A stretch of 14,566 nt of DNA from Bacillota bacterium. GTDB lineage: Bacteria > Bacillota > UBA4882 > UBA8346. A program made the position numbers and the translations under genes. Location: positions 1-14,566 of the forward strand of contig JAEZKW010000215.1 of assembly GCA_023415375.1 (NCBI GenBank), given 5' to 3'. Shown in pieces: positions 1 to 6,472 of this stretch. Below the pieces are notes generated by a model. That model made no database searches, was not told the DNA's origin, and worked only from the letters and a program-made list of their open reading frames with translations. Within the stretch, counting starts at the first letter, position 1; every line of letters begins with the position of its first letter.

Positions 1-221
1 ATTATTGTTTCGTAATCATATGAGGAGACTTTAGATAAGTCCAGCACCATCGCAAGAAAACTAAAAAATAACTATAATGACTAAAATCCAATCGATCCGT
101 CACCACCCAATTTGGGGACCCGAAATGAGGGTTTCGCCTCCATTTCATCAAGGAGGTCTTTAGAAACCTATATAGTATACGTATAAATTTAATATTATGT
201 ATATATGATAATGTTATTTTT
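1..221. other. No supportable gene
   Basis: An open frame runs on the minus strand across this stretch, but it has no ribosome binding site and a composition I do not recognise. Its last ~48 residues, rich in Trp and aromatics, could be a remnant of a gene continuing outside the window. I see no promoter or terminator that I would defend. Confidence 0.4.
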
Positions 222-488
222 ATGGAAATATTGTGTATTTGTGGAGTTTTTTCAGAAGCGGATATGACAGGGAATGGAATCAAATTGATATATTCTTGGG
301 TTAAATCTATGCTAATTGTTATGACTGCTGAATCATTGGTTTTTAATATTTTCGGAATATAGGGGAAAAACGATCATGTGGTTCAAAATGTCAGTGGCAA
401 TCATGTCCACGCTTCGGCGGCAGCAATAGCCGGTTTATTGGTGGGGTTTTTATACAAAAGGTATCTTTTCAACAAAGGTTGGGATTAA
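222..488 (+). pseudogene. Broken small membrane-protein frame with in-frame TAG
   Basis: One reading frame runs from ATG 222 (or ATG 264) to TAA 486-488 with a single internal stop, TAG at 360-362. The part after the stop reads like a genuine protein C-terminus: a polar stretch (NDHVVQNVSGNHVHAS), a hydrophobic Ala/Ile/Leu/Gly helix, then the basic-aromatic end YKRYLFNKGWD. The part before it contains a second hydrophobic stretch. Together they would give a protein of about 74-88 residues with two membrane segments. I do not recognise the family. The neighbouring remnants at 653-839 suggest gene decay rather than stop-codon readthrough. No good ribosome binding site precedes either ATG, so chance openness remains possible. 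Confidence 0.35.
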
Positions 489-652
489 AGTAAACGGGTT
501 TGCCGAGGATATAAGAGGCAAGTCCGTTCGTTGCAGCCTTTTATAGGCCAAATGACAGTATTAAGAAGAGTATTAGAATGGATTGAATTTATTTAATGTA
601 AAAATTAATAAAGAAGGTGAAGCCAATATTATTGATGTTTCACCTTACAAAT

Positions 653-839
653 CTAATTAATATGGTCATCCATGTCCGGGTCTATAGCCATAACATTGAG
701 GTCGGCCGAATCATGGATAAAAACACTCCAACCCTCTTCCGGGATCTCTACATATGCGGCCCCTTGGTGTCATAAAACAAAAGCCTTAATCCGCATAAAC
801 AGTATCGGTATTTTCTTCAGAGTCTTTATAATCATACAT
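653..839 (-). pseudogene. Frameshifted small acidic protein, unknown family
   Basis: On the minus strand a GAGGGTGA ribosome binding site precedes ATG 839, which opens a frame reading MYDYKDSEENTDTVYAD and then stops at 788-786. A shifted frame continues with RIKAFVL, a TGA, then HQGAAYVEIPEEGWSVFIHD and an acidic tail ending PDMDDHIN before TAG at 655-653. The combined reading looks like one protein of about 60 residues damaged by a one-base frameshift near 785-795 and a TGA where TGG (Trp) would fit. Composition is acidic and soluble with no membrane segment. I do not recognise the family. The good start signal and protein-like C-terminus support a once-functional gene; the exact lesions are inferred. 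Confidence 0.45.
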
Positions 840-1148
840 TCTTTATCACCCTCATTATATAGGGTTTTACTCCAATAATATATTATGAATCTGTAATAAA
901 ATATGTACAAATTTGAAATAACAATTTTATCGAAGCCCTAATTGAATATTTAGTAAATATATATAAGGTTGATTCATACAGGTTTAATTTCAAACTTGAA
1001 ATTTCACCATTCAAATTTTACTGGTCCCTAACCATTTAGGCAAAAGCTGGCACAGTATCATCCCCTTGGAGAGAAATTAGTTTTTTTCAAATAAGGGTTA
1101 TAATTTCATTTTAAATTGACAAATACTAGTAGGAAGGAGATGTGCAAA
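840..1148. other. AT-rich intergenic region with a palindrome
   Basis: No gene is seen. An 8-bp-arm perfect inverted repeat, AATTTCAA-ac-TTGAAATT, lies at 986-1003 and could be an operator for the gene at 1149. A TATAAT at 1099-1104 lies about 30 bases before the ribosome binding site, but no good -35 partner is found 16-18 bases upstream of it. Confidence 0.4.
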
Positions 1149-1703
1149 ATGAAAAAGCGACTCATTCTTCTAGTTATATTGATAATTCCATCTTTAGTTT
1201 TTGCCGGTGACTACAAGACATTGGTTTTAGGCGACAGTGAAGAAGTAACAACCCAAAAATTCATTACATTAGCTAAAAACAGGGATATTAGGCTTAAAGA
1301 TAATAGCCTGTATACTACGATTCTAAATTATGATGTGGAAATCTATCCTGGTTTTTTCGATAAAAAATTATATTCTATTGAACTCTATTTTCCTAAAAGT
1401 TATGTTAGTGTAGATGTAGAATACATGATCGAAGATGAAATAAAACCTATGCTTATAAAAGTATATGGCCAACCAACTAGTGAGTACGATTATCCAGGTA
1501 TTATCGATTTAAGTCCTGGATATCTTAGTTATTGTTATAAATGGAACTTGCAAAATAAAACAATAATCCTTGGAATTACAAAAGATGCAGACGAGGGTGT
1601 TCCTACGTGTGGTGCAGAAATTATGATATTTGATAATAAGCTGACGAAGGCTAAGGAAGCAAGTAGATTGAAAATTCAAATGGAAGCGGGAAAAGATTTT
1701 TAA
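1149..1703 (+). CDS. Predicted exported protein, unknown function
   Basis: The frame gives a 184-residue protein starting MKKRLILLVILIIPSLVFAG, a textbook type I signal peptide: basic N-region, hydrophobic core, and a likely cleavage site after Val-Phe-Ala at about residue 19. The mature part of ~165 residues is soluble and mixed alpha/beta in composition. It carries two Cys (in LSYCYKW and VPTCGAE) that could form a disulphide outside the membrane. I chose ATG 1149 because AAGGAGA at 1134-1140 sits eight bases upstream; the frame is open to a TTG at 1116, but that would put extra residues before the signal peptide. I do not recognise the family. It appears monocistronic, with a hairpin plus T-run 62 bases downstream. 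Being real and secreted is well supported; its role is unknown. Confidence 0.75.
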   Translation: MKKRLILLVILIIPSLVFAGDYKTLVLGDSEEVTTQKFITLAKNRDIRLKDNSLYTTILNYDVEIYPGFFDKKLYSIELYFPKSYVSVDVEYMIEDEIKPMLIKVYGQPTSEYDYPGIIDLSPGYLSYCYKWNLQNKTIILGITKDADEGVPTCGAEIMIFDNKLTKAKEASRLKIQMEAGKDF

Positions 1704-1764
1704 ATTATTACTATTGTTGATTGGATAACTATGCATCAATATTTGTGCCGCTGAAGTAATTCAC

Positions 1765-1825
1765 GGTCCCCATGGGTCAACCGAAACGATTCGCGTTTAT
1801 TTAAACTTGCAGGGGGGCCTTTTTT
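1765..1825 (+). terminator. Candidate rho-independent terminator
   Basis: GGTCCCC (1765-1771) can pair with GGGGGCC (1813-1819), including one G-U pair. An internal AAACG/CGTTT hairpin (1784-1798) shortens the loop, and six T residues follow (1820-1825). It lies downstream of the exported-protein gene. The long loop lowers confidence. Confidence 0.45.
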
Positions 1826-2198
1826 GATATTCCGTTTAGCATAAATCATTTCCATTGGTTGGCTTATTTTTGATCAATGATAAAAAGGGCTTTACAATAA
1901 AATCCAGAGAGGTCCTGTGGCTGGTATATTGATCAAGATAGAGTATCTTTCCATTTTTTAAATGTTTTTATCGTAACGAAGAGGATTTTATTTGTGAATT
2001 GCCTGTTGAAAGTGTGAAAAAAACCACAATTCTAATATATCAAAAAGTTGTTTCTGCTTTGTTACCTCTATCATTTGTAATAAAACCAATGAATAGCTGT
2101 AATGCTCCTTTTTATTCCATGGTAAGGTATTATTATTGAAATATCGGTCAATACTTTGACTAAAATTGCAATGTGTTATTGCAAAAGGAGGCAGACCT
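1826..2198. other. Intergenic region, nothing recognised
   Basis: AT-rich DNA without a supportable gene on either strand. A TTGAAA (2136-2141) and TAAAAT (2161-2166) lie upstream of the small gene at 2199, but the 19-base spacing is longer than usual, so I do not call a promoter. Confidence 0.4.
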
Positions 2199-2378
2199 AT
2201 GATAATTACAGCCCCTGCCAGAGGGAGCGACGGAGAAAGTATTCCGGATAATAAACCACGTAGTTTTAGTAAAGAAGAAATTGATATATTAACAAAAGCG
2301 CTAGTTGAAATTGCTTTTTACCAGGCCAATAGCAGATTGCTTGAAGCAGAAAAAATCGATCATGGTAATTTAGCGTGA
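2199..2378 (+). CDS. Small hypothetical protein (59 residues)
   Basis: ATG 2199 is preceded by a near-perfect AAAAGGAGG (2183-2191) at seven-base spacing, which decides the start over an upstream in-frame ATT at 2166. The protein begins MIITAPARGSDGESIP, a flexible, polar, Pro/Gly-containing N-terminus. From about residue 22 it becomes helix-forming (FSKEEIDILTKALVEIAFYQ and onward), ending with an acidic/basic segment. It has no signal peptide or membrane segment. I do not recognise the family; the layout of a disordered head plus an amphipathic helix would suit a small regulatory or protein-binding role, but that is inference. It stands alone with no partner gene within 280 bases on either side. 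The ribosome binding site is the main evidence that it is translated. Confidence 0.6.
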   Translation: MIITAPARGSDGESIPDNKPRSFSKEEIDILTKALVEIAFYQANSRLLEAEKIDHGNLA

Positions 2379-2664
2379 AGAAGTACTTTTTGACTCTAGA
2401 AAATCCCGTTTCATTTTTCAAACTAGACAGCCTCATTGATTCCCCGCATTGAACTTCAATTCAAGCGGTTATTCCACTCTCTGAAAACGGGGTCCATTGT
2501 GTTCTTAAATTTAATGGCTCGTAAACGTTAAATGGGGATTGATAGAAATTCATAAAAGGTTTTAAAATTATAATGATCAAATATTTAGTAATTTTTATGC
2601 ATAGAAGGAATATTCCGGAAAATAACGAATATATTTAGAAACAATATTATTCGAGGTGCCAAAA
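2379..2664. other. Intergenic region with AT-rich palindromes
   Basis: No gene seen. The palindrome GGAATATTCC (about 2607-2616) and the nearby CGAATA...TATTCG inverted repeat (about 2624-2653) lie just before the unit starting at 2665 and could bind a regulator. This is suggestive only. Confidence 0.35.
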
Positions 2665-2693
2665 TTGAAAACCGGTAATAACCATGATATAAT
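2665..2693 (+). promoter_or_regulatory. SigA-type promoter before 2TM gene
   Basis: TTGAAA (2665-2670), a 17-base spacer and a perfect TATAAT (2688-2693) predict transcription from about 2700. That start would leave about 50 untranslated bases before ATG 2751. It overlaps the putative TTG-started leader frame at 2665, so both cannot be used by the same transcript. Confidence 0.55.
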
Positions 2694-2754
2694 AAAGATG
2701 AAAAAAGCCCTAGGTAATCAGACTGTTACTGGTCTTTCTTGTTTTTTGCAATGA
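2665..2754 (+). CDS. Possible leader peptide coupled to 2TM gene
   Basis: GAGGTG (2653-2658) precedes TTG 2665 by six bases and opens a 29-residue frame, MKTGNNHDIIKMKKALGNQT and onward, ending in TGA 2752-2754. That stop overlaps the ATG of the next gene in an ATGA arrangement, a common sign of translational coupling. It would explain why ATG 2751 has no ribosome binding site of its own. The same bases form a good promoter, which argues against translation from 2665 unless transcription starts further upstream. A shorter start at ATG 2698 would be essentially leaderless with respect to that promoter. No family is recognised. Confidence 0.3.
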   Translation: MKTGNNHDIIKMKKALGNQTVTGLSCFLQ

Positions 2755-3569
2755 GCACCACCCATTTTCATAATAAGAAAAGGCTGATTTGGAATTTGAT
2801 ATTTGTTTCCTTACCAGCAATCGTTACTTATTTTTCCAAGGATGACTATAGTTTTGCGACCGTTTTTAATTATTTTAAAATCCATTTACCACAAAACTAT
2901 ATTACAGAATGGCGCTTTAAAGTTGGGCTTGTTGCAGCCGTATTAATCCAGATCGGCGTATACTTTCAGTTTACTGCCATCGATAAAGAACGAGAACGAT
3001 TGATTAATAATTTGCAAAATTATTTGAAAATCCATAAACAGTTGGCATTGAAAATAATCGGACAGACAATAAATATTACGGAACAAAATATAGTAAATGT
3101 AGATGTAAAACTCTATCTTTGTAAACGAAACAAGTTTAAGGCTTGGATAGAAAGATTATCACTAGGATTGATAAAAGCTAAAACCACATTTATCGAAAAG
3201 AATATAAAGGAGTTCGGGCAGACACACTATACCGAATTATCTTTTGAAGTCTCTCCCAGATCACAAGGGTTAATTGCCAGTTGCTATAATACAAAACGTT
3301 CGGTTTTAGATAAACACTTTAATCCCAGGCACGCATATTTACAATTGGATACCTACCAGCAGGAGAGATTGGCTGACGTTAAATTTATCGCTTGTTGCCC
3401 GGTGTTTAAACGGCGAAACGTTAGAGCTGTTCTAGTGTTTGAATCAAGGGAACCCATATTATTTGATGATAGTCTTAATGAAGTCTTTTGCTCAAAAATG
3501 AGAGATTACAGAGACCAATTAGAAAGCGAGTTTCCGAAGCTTTTTGAGCATGTGAAGGAAGGGAACTAG
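2751..3569 (+). CDS. Two-TM protein with possible GAF-like domain
   Basis: The 272-residue product begins MSTTHFHNKKRLIWN. It has two predicted membrane helices, about residues 10-28 and 59-77, separated by a short loop (DDYSFATVFNYFKIH...). The charged stretch DKERERLINNLQNYL then leads into a cytoplasmic domain of about 190 residues. The C-terminal half (SQGLIASCYNTKRS, a central segment, then FIACCPVFKRRNVRAVLVFE) resembles the end of a GAF-type sensor fold, where a Pro-containing strand precedes a 'vRaVlvfes' strand; this is pattern similarity, not a proven match. ATG 2751 has no ribosome binding site but overlaps the stop of a short upstream frame. The next gene starts directly after its stop (TAG then ATG), so the two are co-translated. 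I do not know the function: a membrane-anchored sensor or a conflict-system effector would both fit. Confidence 0.7.
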   Translation: MSTTHFHNKKRLIWNLIFVSLPAIVTYFSKDDYSFATVFNYFKIHLPQNYITEWRFKVGLVAAVLIQIGVYFQFTAIDKERERLINNLQNYLKIHKQLALKIIGQTINITEQNIVNVDVKLYLCKRNKFKAWIERLSLGLIKAKTTFIEKNIKEFGQTHYTELSFEVSPRSQGLIASCYNTKRSVLDKHFNPRHAYLQLDTYQQERLADVKFIACCPVFKRRNVRAVLVFESREPILFDDSLNEVFCSKMRDYRDQLESEFPKLFEHVKEGN

Positions 3570-3755
3570 ATGTATATTGCTAAAGAGGAACCGCATGGTA
3601 ACTCGCAACGGGGATCATTGTTTGACCTAAGTGAGCTATACTCCGGGGATACAAATATTATTTGTAATTCTCCGTCTGAATATCGAACCAAAAATGGTCA
3701 GTCCATTAATAGTTATCGGAAGATAGCAGGGAAATCCAGAAGAAAAGCACGTTAA
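3570..3755 (+). CDS. Small basic partner protein (61 residues)
   Basis: ATG 3570 follows immediately after the TAG of the two-TM gene, and GAAGGAAGGG lies at the end of that gene about 7-10 bases upstream. The product is polar, begins MYIAKEEPHGNSQRGS and ends in a strongly basic tail (KIAGKSRRKAR). It has no membrane segment, and its single Cys lies mid-protein (TNIICNSPSE). The basic tail could contact nucleic acid or membrane phosphates, or the cytoplasmic domain of its neighbour; this is inference. I do not recognise the family. Zero-gap coupling and a shared terminator at 3825 indicate it works with the upstream protein. Confidence 0.6.
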   Translation: MYIAKEEPHGNSQRGSLFDLSELYSGDTNIICNSPSEYRTKNGQSINSYRKIAGKSRRKAR

Positions 3756-3824
3756 TGATTGTAATTGGTTTTAGACCAGCCATAAGAACTTCACAAGTTG
3801 ATGAATGTTTTATTTTATTCATAT

Positions 3825-3866
3825 AAAGGGGTTCTTTCTTCAGTACTGAGGAACTCCTTTTTTATT
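3825..3866 (+). terminator. Rho-independent terminator
   Basis: AAAGGGGTTC (3825-3834) pairs with GAACTCCTTT (3851-3860) over ten base pairs with one G-U, followed by a T-rich tail from 3858. It closes the 2751-3755 unit. Confidence 0.8.
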
Positions 3867-3930
3867 TAGGGAGATACTAGGGAACACTGAGGATATATTA
3901 TTATATGACATTAAGAGGCAGATTGTTTTA

Positions 3931-4005
3931 GAGCATCGTTTCCAACCAGGCACTCCTCTCAAGGAAGCCTGGTTGGACAACGAGACATTCTGTGTAGGGA
4001 TGCTC
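3931..4005. other. Nested inverted repeats after the BMP gene
   Basis: An 11-bp perfect inverted repeat, TCCAACCAGGC (3941-3951) and GCCTGGTTGGA (3967-3977), has a 15-base loop. It is nested inside a 7-bp one, GAGCATC (3931-3937) and GATGCTC (3999-4005). The nonamer CTCCTCTCA occurs in the inner loop and again just outside the outer arm (4003-4011). The element lies 15 bases past the BMP stop, in its 3' untranslated region on the minus strand. No U-run follows either arm, so it is not a standard terminator. It could stabilise the transcript's 3' end or be a small RNA. Confidence 0.5.
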
Positions 4006-4019
4006 CTCTCACTAGGCTG

Positions 4020-5117
4020 TTACTTTGGAATCGTCCCTTCAATTCCTTGTACGAACCAGTTGATTGAGAGCATTTCGGCATCGGTCATCTTTTGACCGGC
4101 TTTTACCCTGATGGTTCCGGATTGATCTTTAATAGGACCGGCAAAAATAGCATAGTCGTCTTTGGCAATCATTTTTCGTTTTTGATCAACCAGCTTTTTA
4201 ATGTCATCAGTGACCATGGAACCATAAGGACTGATATCCACCAGGCCGTCTTTCAGACCGCCCCAATATTGCTCGGATTTCCAGGTTTTATTCATAACTG
4301 ATTTGACAACCTTAACATAATAAGGACCCCAAATGGCTATTTGCCCTGTTAATACTGATTTAGGAGCCATAGCCCGCATATCACTACAATTTCCTATAGA
4401 GTATAGCCCCTTTTCTTCGGCCGCCTGCATTGCAGCCGGAGTATCCTGATTTTCGGTAATTAAACCGACACCAACATTGATAAGACTCATTGCTGCTGCT
4501 TTTTCAGCTGCAGGATCATACCAAGTATTGCTCCAGACAACCTTGACTTTGATTTTTGGATTGACGGATTGGGCACCTAAAGTGAAGGCATTGATGCAAC
4601 GTACGACCTCGGGTATTGGAAACGCTGCTACATAACCGACTGTATCACCTTTAACATATTTAGCGGCAGCAACTCCACCAAGATAACGGCCTTCGTAGTC
4701 TCTATCCATATAGGTTCCCATATTTTTGGATGTTTTGTAACCGCTGCAATGCATAAATATGACATTCGGATATTTGGCGGCAACTTTAACCATGGGGTCC
4801 ATAAACCCAAAACTAGTGGCAAAAATTACTTTACAGCCTTTTTCCGCTAAATCACTCATTACTCTTTCGGCATCGGCACCCTCAGATACCCCTTCCACAA
4901 AAAGGGTTTCGACATTGGGGAGTTGCTTTTCCAAGTACTTTCGGCCTTGATCATGGGCATATGTCCAACCGGCATCACCGGGAGGCCCATTATAGATAAA
5001 ACCGACTTTAAATTTATTGGCCGCAGAAACTTTCTGGCCCTGGAATCCAGTACTAATACCGATTAGAACCAGCAATGCGCATAATAGTACCAATCCATAA
5101 CGTGCTAATTTAGGCAT
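4020..5117 (-). CDS. BMP/PnrA-family ABC solute-binding protein
   Basis: A 365-residue periplasmic-binding-type protein of the basic membrane protein (BMP/PnrA/TmpC) family, whose members bring purine nucleosides or related compounds to ABC importers. Residues 1-33 are a signal peptide (basic MPKLARYG, hydrophobic core, cleavage near VSA-A). The mature start KVGFIYNGPPGDAGWTYAHD is the first strand and ligand loop typical of the family. IFATSFGFMDPMVKVA, the MDRDYEGRYLGG region and LITENQDTPAAMQAA match its conserved blocks. Unlike most Firmicute members I see no lipobox Cys, so it may be released or held by an uncleaved anchor. GGAGG lies eight bases upstream of ATG 5117, and a strong promoter drives it (5232-5261). 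No ATPase or permease genes are adjacent. The divergent XRE-cupin regulator and the adenine-deaminase-like gene point to a purine-type ligand. Confidence 0.88.
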   Translation of the reverse strand: MPKLARYGLVLLCALLVLIGISTGFQGQKVSAANKFKVGFIYNGPPGDAGWTYAHDQGRKYLEKQLPNVETLFVEGVSEGADAERVMSDLAEKGCKVIFATSFGFMDPMVKVAAKYPNVIFMHCSGYKTSKNMGTYMDRDYEGRYLGGVAAAKYVKGDTVGYVAAFPIPEVVRCINAFTLGAQSVNPKIKVKVVWSNTWYDPAAEKAAAMSLINVGVGLITENQDTPAAMQAAEEKGLYSIGNCSDMRAMAPKSVLTGQIAIWGPYYVKVVKSVMNKTWKSEQYWGGLKDGLVDISPYGSMVTDDIKKLVDQKRKMIAKDDYAIFAGPIKDQSGTIRVKAGQKMTDAEMLSINWFVQGIEGTIPK

Positions 5118-5231
5118 TGGAATACCTCCATTTGATATTTTTTCAAAGTAATCGTGAAAATGATTTTAAAAAGTTTCTTTGATGTATGTTCTTCCTGCTT
5201 AATTCATTTTTGACCAATTGATCTGATTTTG

Positions 5232-5261
5232 ATTATATCCCTAGATTTATTTTTTTGTCAA
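5232..5261 (-). promoter_or_regulatory. Consensus SigA promoter for the BMP gene
   Basis: On the minus strand a perfect TTGACA (5261-5256) and a perfect TATAAT (5237-5232) are separated by 18 bases. Transcription should begin near 5225, leaving an untranslated leader of about 108 bases. I see no purine riboswitch in that leader. Such a strong promoter would normally need a repressor, and the divergent XRE-cupin gene is the obvious candidate. Confidence 0.75.
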
Positions 5262-5308
5262 CAAACTTTGTAAAAAAACTGACATTAATATCACATAAAT
5301 TTTCCAAA

Positions 5309-5323
5309 GATATATTCAATATC
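5309..5323. promoter_or_regulatory. Weak candidate operator
   Basis: The inverted repeat GATAT-N5-ATATC lies between the BMP promoter and the divergent regulator gene, where an autoregulatory XRE protein might bind. Five-base arms in AT-rich DNA can arise by chance. The rest of 5118-5589 holds no other gene. Confidence 0.2.
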
Positions 5324-5589
5324 AGGATTTTAAGGCAAAACATTTTTTTATTTTGGAATTCATTAACATACATATAACATTAATTGAATTAGAATGGCCC
5401 AACAGACTTAAGGGCAACCCACTAGAACTGGAGTCCTTTTGGTGAAAGTCGCTAAATATGAGTATTCGATTGTATAGCTTTTTTGTGGATTGTTTCAAGC
5501 AACGCATTAAAATAATTCTTTACAGGAAAACAGGAGTGCAATATACTAAACTTTATCAGTTAACTTATCGAAACGGGAGTACAAACCCT

Positions 5590-6144
5590 TTGGAAATTGG
5601 ATTAACGATTCGTAATCAACGTCAAATGAAGGGAATATCGGTACGGAAATTAGCCCGTCTAACCGGTTTATCCCCCAGCGCCATCAGTCAAATTGAGACC
5701 GGGAAATCAGTTCCCAACATTTTAACCATGAAGGCGATTGCCGAAGCGCTGGACATATCGGTGATTTCTTTTCTTTTGGATGATCTGGAAAATAAGATTA
5801 GCTTAGTTAAACAGGGGGAGCGCCAGCGTCTGATTCGTAATGCCACACCTACCGGAAATCTGAATGAGGAGTTCTTGGCAGGAGGGCGCAACTTTCAGAT
5901 GGAGCCTGCTATTATTAGTGTGCCTCCGCGTGCTGATTCCGGTAAACCTGTTTCTCATCCGGGTGAAGAATTTATTTATGTATTACAGGGACATCTGCAA
6001 TACTCGCTTGAAGGGATTAAAGATTATGATTTGGACGAAGGGGATAGCTTTTATTATCCCTGTTCTATCCCTCACCGTTGGATGAACCCCTCAGATGAAA
6101 CCGAAGCACGGTTCTTAATTGTTGCTACACCGTCACTTTTTTAA
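5590..6144 (+). CDS. XRE-cupin transcriptional regulator, PuuR-like
   Basis: A DNA-binding regulator with an N-terminal XRE helix-turn-helix (LARLTGLSPSAISQIETGKS, roughly residues 21-40) and a C-terminal cupin domain. The cupin motifs are HPGEEFIYVLQGHLQYSLEG and DEGDSFYYPCSIPHRWMNP. This is the architecture of PuuR and related sensors of small metabolites. I place the start at TTG 5590 because EIGLTIRNQR is the usual family N-terminus, this gives 184 residues, the normal size, and GGGAG lies ten bases upstream. The frame is open back to GTG 5536 (AGGA eight bases upstream) and ATG 5458, which would add an unusual basic/hydrophobic extension of 18-44 residues. It is divergent from the BMP gene and precedes the deaminase genes, so it probably controls one or both. 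A hairpin at 6183-6226 ends its transcript. Confidence 0.85.
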   Translation: MEIGLTIRNQRQMKGISVRKLARLTGLSPSAISQIETGKSVPNILTMKAIAEALDISVISFLLDDLENKISLVKQGERQRLIRNATPTGNLNEEFLAGGRNFQMEPAIISVPPRADSGKPVSHPGEEFIYVLQGHLQYSLEGIKDYDLDEGDSFYYPCSIPHRWMNPSDETEARFLIVATPSLF

Positions 6145-6182
6145 TCCTCAAGCAATGGAAAACAGTAAATGGTACAATGAAC

Positions 6183-6226
6183 AAACGCTATTGAGGCAGA
6201 TTTTTCTTGCCAAAAAGCGTTTTTTT
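6183..6226 (+). terminator. Terminator after the XRE-cupin gene
   Basis: AAACGCT (6183-6189) pairs with AGCGTTT (6216-6222), enclosing a smaller GGCA...TGCC stem, followed by a T-run to 6226. It separates the regulator's transcript from the deaminase genes, which have their own promoter. Confidence 0.65.
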
Positions 6227-6279
6227 ATTCTCCCGGTGCCTTACTATTAAATTTTTTGCTTCCCCAAAAAATAAAATTC

Positions 6280-6308
6280 TTGACGAAATTCTTTAAAGCA
6301 TGTACAGT
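6280..6308 (+). promoter_or_regulatory. Candidate promoter for the deaminase operon
   Basis: TTGACG (6280-6285), 17 bases, then TACAGT (6303-6308): five and four matches to the consensus hexamers. It would start a transcript near 6315 with a leader of about 160 bases. Confidence 0.5.
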
Positions 6309-6326
6309 ATTAATAACAATTGTAAA

Positions 6327-6416
6327 GTTTGGCGTACACCCAAACGGGACGGCAATAAAAGGCGGATTGAATGAAAAAAATGAATAATGTTTGGAAATCC
6401 AAATAGTTTTGCTGCC
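6327..6416 (+). promoter_or_regulatory. Structured 5' leader of the deaminase operon
   Basis: The leader can fold into GTTTGG (6327-6332)/CCAAAC (6340-6345), then GGCA-AAAA (6351-6360) against TTTT-TGCC (6407-6416). The latter encloses a TTTGG-aaat-CCAAA hairpin (6390-6403). GGCGG (6361-6365) has an alternative partner, CCGCC (6437-6441), just before the ribosome binding site. I do not recognise a known riboswitch class. Mutually exclusive pairings near the start make an RNA switch or attenuator possible. Confidence 0.35.
6371..6406 (+). CDS. Possible 11-residue leader peptide
   Basis: AGGCGG (6360-6365) stands five bases before ATG 6371, which opens MKKMNNVWKSK and stops at TAG 6404-6406. 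The stop falls directly on the end of the TTTGG-aaat-CCAAA hairpin, so a translating ribosome would melt that stem and the 6351-6416 pairing. This geometry suits a translated upstream frame that controls the deaminase gene. It could equally be chance, as such short frames are common. Confidence 0.25.
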   Translation: MKKMNNVWKSK

Positions 6417-6472
6417 TTCAAATGATCGAAATAAAACCGCCGGAATCAATTGATGAAAAAGAGGTGGAAATA

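Noticed and set aside
672..878. 68-codon plus-strand frame
   Set aside because: It is antisense to the better supported broken gene at 653-839 and has no ribosome binding site.
1116..1121. TTGACA before the exported-protein gene
   Set aside because: The matching -10 would fall inside the ribosome binding site or coding region, so it cannot serve the gene at 1149.
5118..5225. Purine riboswitch in the BMP leader
   Set aside because: I looked for the three-way-junction core and its conserved loops and did not find them.
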